Assembly: GCA_020721585.1 (NCBI GenBank)
Contig: DYMK01000013.1
Span: 1-52,394, forward strand
Source: Sulfuricurvum sp.
Lineage (GTDB): Bacteria > Campylobacterota > Campylobacteria > Campylobacterales > Sulfurimonadaceae
Direction of reading: 5' to 3'
DNA length: 52,394 bases
Shown: positions 1-8,377 of the stretch, one piece after another
Position numbering within the stretch: position 1 is the stretch's first letter
How the letters are laid out: the number at the start of each line of letters is the position of its first letter
The notes under the pieces: model-generated
Told to the model about the DNA's origin: nothing
Seen by the model: only the letters and a program-made list of their open reading frames with translations
The model's database searches: none
Position numbers and translations under genes: made by a program

Positions 1-61
1 AATAGCTTTTGAAGTGCCTAATACAGGACGTCTTTAGGGTTTTTCAGGGCTGACTCAATAG

Positions 62-67
62 TATAAT
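62..67 (+). promoter_or_regulatory. Putative sigma70 -10 box for the 24-residue peptide gene
   Basis: A perfect TATAAT hexamer lies 47 bases before the ATG at 115, preceded by a T-rich stretch (GGTTTTTCAGG, from about 38). Sigma70 promoters in Campylobacterota often lack a clear -35 and have T-rich upstream DNA, which fits. The transcription start is inferred, not seen. Confidence 0.45.
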
Positions 68-114
68 TTTATCAACCTAAACATTATGCTTAGGAATTTT
101 TAAAAGGAGTCAAG

Positions 115-189
115 ATGGAGAATGCACCAAGTACTACAGGCAACCCCTCAGGTGGTGGTCGAGGCAATAATTCACCCAAAGGAAAATAA
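115..189 (+). CDS. Small hydrophilic Gly/Asn/Pro/Ser-rich peptide, 24 residues
   Basis: This is a 25-codon open frame starting ATG GAG AAT with a strong Shine-Dalgarno (AAAAGGAGT, 103-111), a perfect -10 box upstream and a hairpin terminator directly after it, so it has all the parts of a transcription unit. The peptide starts MENAPSTTG, has a central PSGGGRGNN and ends SPKGK. It has no hydrophobic segment, no Cys and no signal peptide. The composition suggests a disordered, cytosolic, basic peptide. I do not recognise a function. The alternative is that the frame is incidental in a small RNA of about 150 bases ending at the hairpin. The quality of the ribosome binding site favours translation. 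Confidence 0.5.
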   Translation: MENAPSTTGNPSGGGRGNNSPKGK

Positions 190-200
190 TTTCCTACCAA

Positions 201-232
201 AAAGATACTGTGGCTTTAGCTTCAGTATCTTT
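201..232. terminator. Hairpin terminator between convergent small genes
   Basis: AAAGATACTG (201-210) and CAGTATCTTT (223-232) form a perfect 10-bp stem with a 12-base loop. The A-run on one side and T-run on the other would let it work on both strands. It sits 11 bases after the small peptide gene, and the opposing gene's stop codon (222-224) lies inside it. Confidence 0.65.
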
Positions 233-653
233 CCTCCCCCAAACATTTCTCTACTTCTTCACTAAAGACGGTCAAAAATTGTGGATCACGAAGTTCCGTA
301 ATTTTGTTTTGAGTTTTTTTTAAAGCACAAATACACATATTTTTTTTGTATTTGAAGTCTTCAGCCTCTATAAGCGTATCATCCGCTGACGTACACGAAT
401 TAATAATAAAATATTCATCATTGATTGGATACCGATGATGTGCATGCGTTAATGAGTGCATTTCATATCCGCCGAGCGTTCCTCCACCAGCGAGTAATAA
501 GGTCATTACTGGGGTGGTAAGCCACCATGATTTTTGGGTATATGTTGTGTCCGTTAAGCTTTCGTCGCAATACTTACAGTGCAACTCTGTTGAGAGTTTG
601 ACATGATTAAGACGTTTGCATTTTGGACAAACACAGTCTACTTTAGTGTGCAT
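222..653 (-). CDS. Zinc-ribbon single-span membrane protein of unknown function
   Basis: The 143-residue protein has an N-terminal zinc ribbon: CVCPKC (residues 7-12) and CKYC (about 26-29), two CxxC knuckles. A single hydrophobic segment follows around residues 45-62 (TTPVMTLLLAGGGTLGG). The remaining polar domain of about 80 residues carries further Cys residues (NSCTS, MCICA, EKCLG). It therefore appears to be anchored in the inner membrane with the ribbon in the cytoplasm and the Cys-containing tail outside; this topology is inferred. I recognise no family function. The ribosome binding site is weak (AAGAAAG). A 26-residue membrane peptide lies just upstream on the same strand, probably in the same transcript. 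Confidence 0.65.
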   Translation of the reverse strand: MHTKVDCVCPKCKRLNHVKLSTELHCKYCDESLTDTTYTQKSWWLTTPVMTLLLAGGGTLGGYEMHSLTHAHHRYPINDEYFIINSCTSADDTLIEAEDFKYKKNMCICALKKTQNKITELRDPQFLTVFSEEVEKCLGEERY

Positions 654-705
654 TTTTGCTTCTTTCTTGGTTAATACTGCCTAGATAAACGAATTAGGGA
701 GGTTT

Positions 706-786
706 TCAAATTTTTTCCAACGCATACAAAACGATAAGAGAAAAGGTTGCTATAGCGGTGATGATCCCGATCTTTTGACGTGTCAT
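706..786 (-). CDS. Possible 26-residue single-span membrane micropeptide
   Basis: This is a short frame on the minus strand with an ATG at 784-786 preceded by TAAGGGTATCTACC, so AAGGG lies about 8 bases before the start. The peptide begins MTRQKIG, continues as an uninterrupted hydrophobic stretch (IITAIATFSLIVLYAL) and ends EKI. That is a classic single transmembrane helix with positive residues on the N-terminal side. It lies 52 bases upstream of the zinc-ribbon gene on the same strand, so co-transcription is plausible. Function is unknown. The frame is short enough to be chance, but the start signal and the clean hydrophobic core favour a real gene. Confidence 0.4.
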   Translation of the reverse strand: MTRQKIGIITAIATFSLIVLYALEKI

Positions 787-821
787 GGTAGATACCCTTA
801 GGTGTAATGGATGGCTTATTG

Positions 822-897
822 TAGCTTATTTTTTAGACCCTGAGTCAAGCTCAAGGTGACGAAACCTGTCATTCCCGCGAAGGCGGGAATCCAGCTT
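822..897. repeat. Dispersed palindromic repeat, direct-repeat copy 1 plus 30-bp palindrome
   Basis: Positions 822-872 match 1507-1557 in direct orientation over 51 bases with seven mismatches by eye; both contain TTTTTTAGACCCTGA and GTGACGAAA. This is joined to a palindromic unit at 868-897 with stem ATTCCCGC/GCGGGAAT. The 30 bases at 868-897 recur exactly, inverted, at 44332-44361. It resembles REP-type intergenic elements. It lies just 3' of the minus-strand gene ending at 904. Confidence 0.8.
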
Positions 898-903
898 AGA
901 AAA

Positions 904-1467
904 TTAAGGATTTTTAGGGATAAACGTCTCCATCACATCCCCTTTGCGCTGTAAGACAATGACATTATTTTCCAATGCTTTTTCTTTTAGCTCTGGAGGC
1001 ATATAAAACGAAGCTAGTGCCAAATGATGCGTATAATCTTTATAGATGGGGAAAAGTTCTTTAAAATTTTCTTGTTTTTTGGTCAAAAGTTTTTCTAAAT
1101 CTTTTTCATGCGCTTTGTATTTTACTTCGATAATCGCAATATCTTTGCCATTGACCATCACTATATCAAATTCATCACGCAAATTTTTGGTACTGCTTTT
1201 CCAATTTTTATCGATAAAATCGTAATGGATTCCCGCTAAATCTTTTTTATCTTCGAGAGAATTGTAAAAAAACTCTTCAGCGACATCCCCTTGGTTATTG
1301 GAAATATTTCCCAACAGTATTCCCATACGTTTGTTGGATGCCCTAAGTTCTTCAAAACGTTCATCGGTTTTTTGCATTCGCTCGTCAGTTCTTTGCATTT
1401 GAGCATCCGTCTTGGCTTGTGAAATCGCTAAACTTGCCACGAGGTCTTTGAGTTCTTGATCGGTCAT
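904..1467 (-). CDS. PD-(D/E)XK nuclease-like protein with N-terminal coiled coil
   Basis: The 187-residue protein starts at the ATG at 1465-1467, preceded by AAGGAGA at good spacing. A longer frame to 1557 exists, but its extra 30 residues only translate the dispersed repeat, so it is rejected. Residues 1-55 contain short heptad-like repeats (QMQRTDERMQKTDERFEEL), a predicted coiled coil. The C-terminal half has the PD-(D/E)XK pattern: GDVAEEFF, then EFDIVMVNG and IIEVKYK, giving the D...ExK catalytic set. Similar coiled-coil plus nuclease-fold proteins of the DUF3782 type are frequent in Campylobacterota and cyanobacteria and mostly uncharacterised. The gene is bracketed by direct repeats (822-872 and 1507-1557), which suggests a cassette. 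No partner gene is visible. Confidence 0.7.
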   Translation of the reverse strand: MTDQELKDLVASLAISQAKTDAQMQRTDERMQKTDERFEELRASNKRMGILLGNISNNQGDVAEEFFYNSLEDKKDLAGIHYDFIDKNWKSSTKNLRDEFDIVMVNGKDIAIIEVKYKAHEKDLEKLLTKKQENFKELFPIYKDYTHHLALASFYMPPELKEKALENNVIVLQRKGDVMETFIPKNP

Positions 1468-1506
1468 TGGGGTCTCCTTAGAATAGGAAAAATCATAACC
1501 GTATTT

Positions 1507-1621
1507 TAGCGTATTTTTTAGACCCTGAAACACGTTCAGGGTGACGAAATCTGTCATGCTGAACTTGATTCAGCATCTCTCTTTTAGACCCATTATTGTC
1601 ATTGCGGACTCGATCCGCAAT
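1507..1621. repeat. Dispersed palindromic repeat, direct-repeat copy 2 plus two further hairpin units
   Basis: Positions 1507-1557 are the second copy of the 51-bp direct repeat seen at 822-872. Two perfect 8-bp hairpins follow: ATGCTGAA/TTCAGCAT (1556-1576, loop CTTGA) and ATTGCGGA/TCCGCAAT (1601-1621, loop CTCGA). The units share a similar stem-5-base-loop-stem design. They fill the gap between the start of the nuclease-like gene and the end of the RNA methyltransferase gene, and could also terminate transcription from the latter. Confidence 0.75.
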
Positions 1622-1654
1622 CTAAGACGCTAAATGTGATTTCGCATCTCCCCG

Positions 1655-2596
1655 TTATCGTTTCTCCAACAAACAGATAAAAAACCCATCAATGGTATCC
1701 GTGGGCAAGATTCTCACCGCGTTTTGGATCCGTTCATCGTACACTTCTTTACCCCAATGGGTGAGGGGTTTTTGGAGGTTATCAAACGGCAAGGTGATGG
1801 GGAGCGTTTTGAGACGGTCACCGTGGCGATCGAGGAGGTATTGGAGGGGATTTTCGTTCTCTTCGGGGGAAAACGAGCAGGTACTGTAGAGCAATTTTCC
1901 CCCCACTTTGAGGGCATCGAAGGCAGAAAGCAAGAGTCGGCGTTGGAGTTTTGAGGTCTCTTTGACCTTGTGGATGCTCCAGTAGCTCATTGATTTTGGC
2001 TCGTGGGTTTTGAAGCGTGCTTCGGAGGAGCAGGGGGAATCCAGCAAGATACGATCAAACATCTCAGGGCATTTTTTCCCCACACTGCGCCCATCGGTCA
2101 TGTAGGTGTGGGCGTTGGTCACCCCTTGGTGTTTGAGATTATCACAGAGGCGAAAAAAGCGTTCCCGTTGGAGTTCCACCGCCGAAAGCCATCCGGTATT
2201 TTCCATCATCCCTGCCAAAATAAGGGTTTTCCCCCCCGGTGCAGCGGCAAGATCCAGCACGGTCTCTTCCGGTTGGGGGGAGAGCAATACGGGGGCGATC
2301 ATTGAGGAGAGGTTTTGGATGTACAGTTTCCCCGCATAAAAAGCTGCCGTTTGGGTGAGGCGGAGTTTATCCTCAGGGGCGATGCGATAGACCCCTTCAA
2401 GAAGTTCCCAGTCGATTTTTTCGTAGGCTATCCCCTCAGCGTTTAGCTCTTCTTCCAACGCTTGGGGGGTTGTTTTGAGGGGATTGACCCGAAAGGTGAC
2501 CTGTTTGGGGGCATCAAACGTGCTAAGGATGGTCGCATACGCCTCTGGGGGGACGATGCGTGAGAGTCGTTGGGTAAAAGCTTCAGGGAGGCTCAT
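1655..2596 (-). CDS. NSUN/RsmB-RsmF family rRNA cytosine-C5 methyltransferase
   Basis: The 313-residue protein starts at [10 protein letters not shown] (ATG 2594-2596) and overlaps the pcm stop by ATGA; a longer frame to 2818 only shadows pcm. An N-terminal RNA-binding part (residues about 1-90) precedes the SAM-dependent catalytic domain. Motif I is [11 protein letters not shown], motif IV is LLDSPCSSE with the helper Cys, and motif VI is [14 protein letters not shown] with the nucleophilic Cys. These two Cys residues define RNA m5C methyltransferases of the NOL1/NOP2/sun family. It lacks the extra C-terminal domains of E. coli RsmF, so the exact rRNA site cannot be assigned. It is the last gene of the nrdB operon. 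Confidence 0.85.
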   Translation of the reverse strand: MSLPEAFTQRLSRIVPPEAYATILSTFDAPKQVTFRVNPLKTTPQALEEELNAEGIAYEKIDWELLEGVYRIAPEDKLRLTQTAAFYAGKLYIQNLSSMIAPVLLSPQPEETVLDLAAAPGGKTLILAGMMENTGWLSAVELQRERFFRLCDNLKHQGVTNAHTYMTDGRSVGKKCPEMFDRILLDSPCSSEARFKTHEPKSMSYWSIHKVKETSKLQRRLLLSAFDALKVGGKLLYSTCSFSPEENENPLQYLLDRHGDRLKTLPITLPFDNLQKPLTHWGKEVYDERIQNAVRILPTDTIDGFFICLLEKR

Positions 2597-3234
2597 CGAA
2601 CGACTCCATCGAGGATGGGGACGAAATCGCACACTTCGAGGGGTTCTTGGGTGATGGTGCCACGCACTTTGGTAAAACGGGTGATCACTTGTTTCCCCCC
2701 CTGATCGATGGGGGCGATGAGAATCCCCCCCTCTCCTAGCTGATCCAAAAGTTTTTGGGGGATGGCGCGCGCGGAGGCAGAAAAGAGGATGCGATCGTAT
2801 GGGGCGTATTGCTCCCATCCGTTTTGCCCATCATCGGTGCGGGTGTGGATGTTGCCCAGTTTGAGGGTACGAAACCGCTCTTTGGCTTCAAGCAACAACG
2901 ATTCAATTCGCTCAATGGTAAAAACCCGACGAAACAGATGGGACAATACCGCTGCTTGATACCCGCTTCCACACCCGACTTCTAAGACACTGTCACACCC
3001 ATGCGGATTGAGGTATTGGGTCATTTTCGCCACGGTCAGGGGAGAGGAGATGTATTGCTGCGCCCCGATGGGAAGGGCATCGAGACGATAGGCGTTATGG
3101 CGCATCGCAAGGGGGACAAACATCTCACGATGGGTATGGATCAACGCGTGTTTGATGGGGGGCAAAAGGGGATATTTTTTGGTAATCTCTTCTGCCATAC
3201 GGGTCGTTTTGATGAGGGTGAGTTTATCTATCAT
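2593..3234 (-). CDS. pcm: Protein-L-isoaspartate O-methyltransferase
   Basis: The 213-residue protein has the usual length for Pcm. It methylates L-isoaspartyl residues in aged proteins with S-adenosylmethionine, starting their repair in the cytoplasm. Recognisable family segments are the substrate-side [17 protein letters not shown] (the family's Q-x-x-S-x-P region), the SAM-binding [15 protein letters not shown], and the later [18 protein letters not shown] ending typical of Pcm. Its start codon overlaps the stop of the nitrilase-family gene (ATGA at 3231-3234) and its stop overlaps the start of the RNA methyltransferase, so translation of all three is probably coupled. Confidence 0.9.
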   Translation of the reverse strand: MIDKLTLIKTTRMAEEITKKYPLLPPIKHALIHTHREMFVPLAMRHNAYRLDALPIGAQQYISSPLTVAKMTQYLNPHGCDSVLEVGCGSGYQAAVLSHLFRRVFTIERIESLLLEAKERFRTLKLGNIHTRTDDGQNGWEQYAPYDRILFSASARAIPQKLLDQLGEGGILIAPIDQGGKQVITRFTKVRGTITQEPLEVCDFVPILDGVVR

Positions 3235-3950
3235 GGCTCGATTCCTACCGTGAGATAGCGACGCATCGCCTTAAGGGTTTTGGGTTCGTACCGCGCTTCA
3301 AGAGGGGGTGTAGCGCGTTCCCCAAAAGGGGTGATAATGGCACTTTGACCACTATTGTCATCATTGTTTGCATCACACGCGACCACGTAGCACTGATTCA
3401 TAATCGCCAATGCACCGGAGAGGGTGTGAAAATGGTGGGCGCGTAATTTCCCCCATTGGGCAGGGACTGCGATGAGATCACACCCTCTAAGCTGTTCCCA
3501 TAACCCCAAAAAGCGCAACTCAAAACAGATCAACATCCCAATGCGTATCCCCTCAAAGGTAAAGGGGACGATGCCCTCTGTGGCTCCTGCGGTGAAATGG
3601 TTCCCCTCACCCCCAAGGGTAAAGAGGTGGGCTTTGGATTGGGTATGGAGAATTTTCCCTCCACTTAGGGCATAAGCGGTGTTGTAAAAGTTCCCCTTTG
3701 CATGGGTAATGGCGGTAAACATAAGCAACCGCTCCCCCACACACCCCAAAAGTGCCTCCAGTGCAATGGGGGTAAAAGCAGCAGCGTGGGCAAAACGGTC
3801 ATACGCAAAACCGGTTAAACACACCTCAGGGGCGATGACAATGGCATCCTTTGGGGTAGATAGGAGGTGGGAAATCAGGTGTGCTAGATTGGTATCAAAA
3901 CATCCCAAAGTGGGGAGAGAGAGGGCAATGAGCGGTTTAGAAGTCGTCAA
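3231..3950 (-). CDS. Carbon-nitrogen hydrolase (nitrilase superfamily)
   Basis: The 239-residue protein carries the nitrilase catalytic triad: Glu in [11 protein letters not shown], Lys in SKAHLF, and Cys in MLICFELRF. It therefore hydrolyses a C-N bond, probably of an amide such as an omega-amide or a damaged metabolite, in the cytoplasm; the substrate cannot be told from sequence. The first possible start is TTG at 3948-3950, inside the nrdB 3' end (14-base overlap), with AAGGGA upstream; no ATG is available near the conserved N-terminus. It lies between nrdB and pcm, an arrangement shared by relatives in this class (from memory). Confidence 0.85.
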   Translation of the reverse strand: MTTSKPLIALSLPTLGCFDTNLAHLISHLLSTPKDAIVIAPEVCLTGFAYDRFAHAAAFTPIALEALLGCVGERLLMFTAITHAKGNFYNTAYALSGGKILHTQSKAHLFTLGGEGNHFTAGATEGIVPFTFEGIRIGMLICFELRFLGLWEQLRGCDLIAVPAQWGKLRAHHFHTLSGALAIMNQCYVVACDANNDDNSGQSAIITPFGERATPPLEARYEPKTLKAMRRYLTVGIEP

Positions 3951-4956
3951 AACTCAAACTTCCCTTGGAATAGTTGGTCACTGTCCCCTCGAAAAAGTTG
4001 GTTTTTTGGTCGTTAAATTTGGAAAAATCATCGACCCATTTGATCGGATTGGCGACGTTGTACAGCGGTTTTAGTCCCACAGCATGGAGTCGAACATCGG
4101 CAAGATACTGGATGTATTGCGCCACAATCTCATTGGTCAAACCCAAAATTTGCCCTTGGGTGATGTATTGTCCCCACGCGATTTCCAACTCGACCGCTTT
4201 GCGAAACATCGCATAGACCTCGTCGATCAATTCGGGGGTAAAAAGATCACTGCGCTCACGGCGAAGGGTGTTGATGATGTTTTGGAATAAGACCAAATGG
4301 GTCACTTCATCCCGCTGGATAAAACGGATCATTTGGGCAGAACCCAACATTTTTCCCGAACGTGCCAGCGTGTAAATGTAGGTAAATCCACTGTAAAAGT
4401 AGATCCCTTCCAAAATCTGATTGGCAAAGCACGCTTTGACAAACGCGCTCTCACTGGGGTCGTTGGCAAGCTCAGTATAGCGTGAGGCGATCGAGTCGTT
4501 TTTGGTTTTGAGCATCATGTCTTGTCGCCAAAGGTCATAAATCTCTTCGGAGTTTTGACTGATTGAATCGACCATGACGGCGTAACTTTGGGAGTGCAAT
4601 GCCTCCTCAAAACTTTGACGCACCAAGATGAGATTCACCTCAGGAGCGGTCACGTAGGGGTTGATGTTGTCCATGAGATTGTTGGTTTGGAGCGAATCCA
4701 TAAAAATCAGCTGGGAAAGGGCTTTGTCGTACGCCATTTTTTCCATGTCGGTGAGATGTTTGTAGTCAATCGCATCGCGGGTCATATCGACCTCTTTGGG
4801 GAACCATGTGTTGTTGAGCATCATCTCCCACAGGTTGTACGCCCATTGGTATTTGATGTTGTTTAGCTCAAAAATTCCCGTAGGATTCCCCCCAAAAATA
4901 CGGCGATCGTTCACATGCTCATTGGACAAAGGATTATAAATTTTTTTTCGTTGCAT
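3937..4956 (-). CDS. nrdB: Ribonucleoside-diphosphate reductase, class I beta subunit
   Basis: The 339-residue radical-generating R2 subunit of ribonucleotide reductase makes deoxynucleotides with NrdA, which is not in this window. The ATG at 4954-4956 (MQRKKIYNP) is preferred over an in-frame TTG at 4968 because a GGA-type ribosome binding site lies in front of it. Diiron-ligand segments are visible: the first acidic ligand near [13 protein letters not shown], then [10 protein letters not shown] (ExxH), and later [10 protein letters not shown] and [10 protein letters not shown] (ExxH). The acidic tail ending SFDDF matches the C-terminal peptide that docks to NrdA. It is the first gene of a four-gene operon. 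Confidence 0.92.
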   Translation of the reverse strand: MQRKKIYNPLSNEHVNDRRIFGGNPTGIFELNNIKYQWAYNLWEMMLNNTWFPKEVDMTRDAIDYKHLTDMEKMAYDKALSQLIFMDSLQTNNLMDNINPYVTAPEVNLILVRQSFEEALHSQSYAVMVDSISQNSEEIYDLWRQDMMLKTKNDSIASRYTELANDPSESAFVKACFANQILEGIYFYSGFTYIYTLARSGKMLGSAQMIRFIQRDEVTHLVLFQNIINTLRRERSDLFTPELIDEVYAMFRKAVELEIAWGQYITQGQILGLTNEIVAQYIQYLADVRLHAVGLKPLYNVANPIKWVDDFSKFNDQKTNFFEGTVTNYSKGSLSFDDF

Positions 4957-5058
4957 GATGGGATCCAAAGGGGTGAAATTATGGGTGATATTATGCCCGT
5001 AACTCCCTCAAAGTATATTGAAGCATCTCGAATAAAGGGAACTCTTATTTTATAACAT

Positions 5059-5064
5059 TATAAT
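5059..5064. promoter_or_regulatory. Candidate -10 region in the divergent nrdB / diguanylate cyclase gap
   Basis: The 158-base gap 4957-5114 is very AT-rich. ATTATAAT at 5057-5064 reads as TATAAT on both strands (5059-5064 plus, 5057-5062 minus), so it could serve either divergent gene. No convincing -35 is seen. No NrdR-box pair was recognised by eye. Confidence 0.3.
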
Positions 5065-5114
5065 TCTTATTAATTTTTATTTTTAAACATTAATATAACA
5101 CAGGGTAACATTTT

Positions 5115-6320
5115 ATGACAGTTAAAGACTATAAGTCCTCATTTTTACGCTATTTTATGGTTTTTGGACTCTTTATCACCCTCTTGAACTCTTTAATCAG
5201 TTACAATATTCATCTCCTTTATTTTGAAGATACCCTGACCAAACATACCCAAAAGCCTGCAGTGATCCATCCCGTAACCCTTGATAACGTACCCGCTCCT
5301 GAGACCCTCTTACTAGACACCCTCAAAGAAAGTGACAAAGAGAGTGATCTGATTATCACCCTATTGGTTGCCTTTTTAAGCCTCTTTTTTAGTATCCCTT
5401 TAGCGTTGTATGTTTCACGTACCCCCAACAAACTCCAAAAAGAGCTGCGTGATTCCAATATCGAGTTGCAACGGTTTGCCAAGATTATTGATCGCTATGT
5501 GATTACTGCTACCACCACGCCAGAGGGGATTATTACGGGGGTAAGCAGCGCTTTTGCGAATCGCTGTGGGTATACCAAAGCGGAGCTGATCCATCAAAAA
5601 ATGTCCATTATCCGCCATCCCGATACCCCAAAAGCGGTACACGCAACCCTATGGAAAACGATTTTAAAAGGGGAACAATGGGTAGGAGAGGTGAAAAATC
5701 AAGCCAAAAATGGGGAACCCTATTGGTTGGAGCAAACCATCATCCCCGTCAAAAATGAAGACGAAGAGATTATTATGTTTTTTATGTCGGTGGGGATCGA
5801 TAACACCGCCAAAAAAGAGTTAGAACGCTTAGCGCTGGTCGATAAACTTACCAATTTGTACAATCGGCATAAAATGGATGAGTCACTTATTATGGGAGTA
5901 GAAGAGGCGCATTCTCACCATCAACCCCTTTCGGTCATGATGATCGATATTGACCATTTTAAACCCATCAATGATACCTATGGTCACCCCATCGGAGACA
6001 GTGTCCTTCAGCGGGTTGCCAAAATCATTACCGAAAACACCCGTAAAAGTGATTATTGTGGACGGTATGGGGGGGAAGAGTTTTTGATTATGTGTCCCGA
6101 TAGCGACGAAAAAGGGGCTATGCGTGTGGCAGAACATATCCGACAGACGGTCGAAACGTATCTTTTTGACCATGTGTCCCACCTCACCATCAGTGTTGGC
6201 GTTGCAACGTTAAACGCCAACGATACGATGATGACCCTCATCCAAAAAAGCGATCAAGCCCTCTATTGCGCCAAAAATGAAGGGCGTAATCGGGTGGTAG
6301 CGTATGTTCAGACCGAATAA
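5115..6320 (+). CDS. Membrane diguanylate cyclase with PAS domain (PAS-GGDEF)
   Basis: The 401-residue protein has two membrane segments (about residues 15-38 and 78-98) flanking a short periplasmic loop of about 40 residues. A cytoplasmic PAS domain follows (about 120-235; GVSSAFANRCGYTKAEL, IIRHPDTP, GEPYWLEQTI resemble aerotaxis-type PAS). The C-terminal GGDEF domain (about 238-400) contains DKLTNLYNR, the active-site YGGEEF, and an upstream RKSD exactly five residues before it, which matches the inhibitory I-site RxxD. It should make cyclic di-GMP and be product-inhibited. No EAL domain is present. It could supply signal for the adhesin locus in the same window, but this is inference. Its 3' end overlaps aroC by 13 bases. 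Confidence 0.88.
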   Translation: MTVKDYKSSFLRYFMVFGLFITLLNSLISYNIHLLYFEDTLTKHTQKPAVIHPVTLDNVPAPETLLLDTLKESDKESDLIITLLVAFLSLFFSIPLALYVSRTPNKLQKELRDSNIELQRFAKIIDRYVITATTTPEGIITGVSSAFANRCGYTKAELIHQKMSIIRHPDTPKAVHATLWKTILKGEQWVGEVKNQAKNGEPYWLEQTIIPVKNEDEEIIMFFMSVGIDNTAKKELERLALVDKLTNLYNRHKMDESLIMGVEEAHSHHQPLSVMMIDIDHFKPINDTYGHPIGDSVLQRVAKIITENTRKSDYCGRYGGEEFLIMCPDSDEKGAMRVAEHIRQTVETYLFDHVSHLTISVGVATLNANDTMMTLIQKSDQALYCAKNEGRNRVVAYVQTE

Positions 6321-7384
6321 TATCCTCTAATACCCTCCATCGTTCGCCCCATGTTCAGTAACACCATATCGGCAATGACCAACGCTGCCATGGATTCAGC
6401 GACCACCGAACCCCGTACTGCAACACACGGGTCATGTCGCCCTTTGAGGGAGACGTGGAGACTCTCATGGGCAGTATTGATACTCTCTTGATCGATGAAG
6501 ATGGAGGGGGTGGGTTTAAAATGGACACGAATAAGCACATCATCTCCATTGCTCATCCCCCCTAAAATCCCCCCCGAATGGTTGGTCTTAAATCCGCTTG
6601 GGGTGATGGGGTCGTTGTTTTGGCTTCCCAAAAGTTCCGCACTGTGAATCCCCTCCCCAATCTCGACCGCTTTGACCGCATTGATCCCCATCATCGCTTC
6701 GGCTAACACCGCATCGAGTTTGTAATAGAGTCCCTCACCAAGACCGATAGGGAGTCCGCTGATTTTTACGGTCGCAACACCCCCCACCGAATCATGGGCG
6801 TTTTTGGCGGTGAGAATCGCCTGTTTTTGCGCCTCTTCGACGTTTTTATCAAGGGCATAAATGGGGCTGTTTTTGGGATAGTCAAAATCCAAGTTTTCGG
6901 CGCAAATCCCATGAATGGCACTAATACCACTGGCACATTCGATTCCCAATGTTTTGAGCATTAGTTTGGCTACCGCACCCCCCGCGACACGAGCAGCGGT
7001 CTCACGTGCAGATGAACGTCCTCCCCCGCGATAATCCCGAATCCCGTATTTGTGAAAATAGGTAAAATCAGCATGACCGGGGCGAAAAATATCTTTGACA
7101 TTGCTGTAATCACCGCTTTTTTGGTCGGTGTTATAGATCACCATCATGATGGGCGTTCCGGTGGTCATCCCCTCAAACACGCCGCTGAGAATTTCGACCT
7201 TATCGGACTCTTTGCGCGCGGTGGCAAACTCATTTTGCCCTGGTTTTCGGCGATCCAATTCGCTTTGGATAAACGCCTCATCCAGTGTAATTCCTGCGGG
7301 GACACCATCCAAAACACATCCCAATGCTTTGCCGTGGGACTCCCCAAAAGTGGTTATCGTAAAACGTTCTCCGAATTTGTTCAT
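6308..7384 (-). CDS. aroC: Chorismate synthase
   Basis: The 358-residue protein converts 5-enolpyruvylshikimate 3-phosphate to chorismate, the last shikimate-pathway step, with reduced FMN. Hallmarks are the N-terminal FGESHGKALGC, the middle RPGHADFTYFHKYG, RGGGRSSARETAARVAGGAVAK, and the C-terminal GRHDPCVAVRG. Length is typical. The ATG at 7382-7384 follows AGGAAAA. In Helicobacter pylori aroC directly follows rnc; here a restriction-modification pair separates them. The 3' end overlaps the convergent diguanylate cyclase gene. Confidence 0.95.
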   Translation of the reverse strand: MNKFGERFTITTFGESHGKALGCVLDGVPAGITLDEAFIQSELDRRKPGQNEFATARKESDKVEILSGVFEGMTTGTPIMMVIYNTDQKSGDYSNVKDIFRPGHADFTYFHKYGIRDYRGGGRSSARETAARVAGGAVAKLMLKTLGIECASGISAIHGICAENLDFDYPKNSPIYALDKNVEEAQKQAILTAKNAHDSVGGVATVKISGLPIGLGEGLYYKLDAVLAEAMMGINAVKAVEIGEGIHSAELLGSQNNDPITPSGFKTNHSGGILGGMSNGDDVLIRVHFKPTPSIFIDQESINTAHESLHVSLKGRHDPCVAVRGSVVAESMAALVIADMVLLNMGRTMEGIRGYYSV

Positions 7385-7402
7385 TTTATTTTCCTAGGTA
7401 AT

Positions 7403-8377
7403 TTATTTTTTGAAAATATTTTCTCGATGATAAGCTAAATATTCAGTTCGACCCTCAGTAGGTAGCATATCGTATTTTTTATCAGGAATTAGATTTAATC
7501 GACTACACGTCATTTTGGAGAGCCAAGGAGAGACGCTCATTCTTTTATCATCAGTGAAAGTGATAAAGCCTCGATCAAATAAAAAATCATAAGTAGGGGT
7601 AAACATAAATCCATTTTTTGGATCAATCTTTTCTCTATCATTGGAAACGACCCATGGTTTAATGTGGCTTGCAATCAATAATCTATCATCTGCAACAATA
7701 GTTATTGGACAAAATGGACATTCTTCGAGTAGAGCTTTACGGTATTTTCCTTGTCCAGTTCGTGCATTAACCAATTGTTTTTTTTGCTCAGGAGGTAAAT
7801 TCTCAACTTCAATAGCTTCTTCTTGCTGTTGAATTTCCCTAGGATGGTGATTTTCACTAAAATAATCAACAAACAGTCTAAAGTAGTAAACAATCTCATG
7901 TTCATGGGAAGATAGTTTTAACGATGCGATATAGGTTATATTTGGTAAAGATAATTCGCGGATAAGATCATATGCAACATCAGTGGATTTAACGTAAACA
8001 CGTGAACCTTGAATCTGTATTTGATCTTCAAGTGTAAACCACATAATATCATCTAGTGTATTAACTTTATCGTTACGCTCATGCCAAAGTTCAGGTAGTT
8101 TAGGTTTGTTAACATATTCCTGTTCAGGAGATAGATATTCATTTTTTGCATCTTCTAAATACTGGAGAAGGTCTTTTTTAAGTAAAAATGCACGAATTTT
8201 AAAACTACGTTCTCCAAAAAAACTATGTAATTCATCATTATCATTCCCGACATAAAATTTAGCTTCTCCATGGCCTGAACCAATTTTGTTACATGAAGCA
8301 ACAAATGAGTCTGCAATTGTAATCTTTTCTTTTGCATCGATTACACTATAGATTTGATCTAAAATTGTAATATTCAT
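7403..8377 (-). CDS. Putative type II restriction endonuclease, HNH family
   Basis: The 324-residue protein has a C-terminal HNH nuclease domain (about 210-300): CPFC, then IASHIKPW, DPKNGFMFTPTYDFLFDRG and SPWLS, the pattern of the HNH_2-type family common in restriction enzymes. The N-terminal 200 residues are not recognised and presumably carry DNA recognition. Its start overlaps the stop of the cytosine methyltransferase gene (ATGA, 8374-8377), so it is very likely the cognate endonuclease. Methylase-first order with coupled translation would protect host DNA before the nuclease is made. The recognition sequence cannot be read from the proteins. The gene appears more AT-rich than aroC and rnc on either side. 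Confidence 0.8.
   Translation of the reverse strand: MNITILDQIYSVIDAKEKITIADSFVASCNKIGSGHGEAKFYVGNDNDELHSFFGERSFKIRAFLLKKDLLQYLEDAKNEYLSPEQEYVNKPKLPELWHERNDKVNTLDDIMWFTLEDQIQIQGSRVYVKSTDVAYDLIRELSLPNITYIASLKLSSHEHEIVYYFRLFVDYFSENHHPREIQQQEEAIEVENLPPEQKKQLVNARTGQGKYRKALLEECPFCPITIVADDRLLIASHIKPWVVSNDREKIDPKNGFMFTPTYDFLFDRGFITFTDDKRMSVSPWLSKMTCSRLNLIPDKKYDMLPTEGRTEYLAYHRENIFKK

Noticed and set aside
1468-1557. N-terminal extension of the nuclease-like protein (MTDFVTLNVFQGL...)
   Set aside because: The extra 30 residues are a translation of the dispersed repeat copy at 1507-1557; the ATG at 1467 has a strong ribosome binding site.
2597-2818. N-terminal extension of the RNA methyltransferase frame
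   Set aside because: Low-complexity Arg/His/Pro-rich sequence antiphase to pcm; the ATG overlapping the pcm stop fits the family start.
4957-4968. Upstream TTG start for nrdB
   Set aside because: The ATG at 4956 starts the conserved [10 protein letters not shown]-terminus and has the better ribosome binding site.
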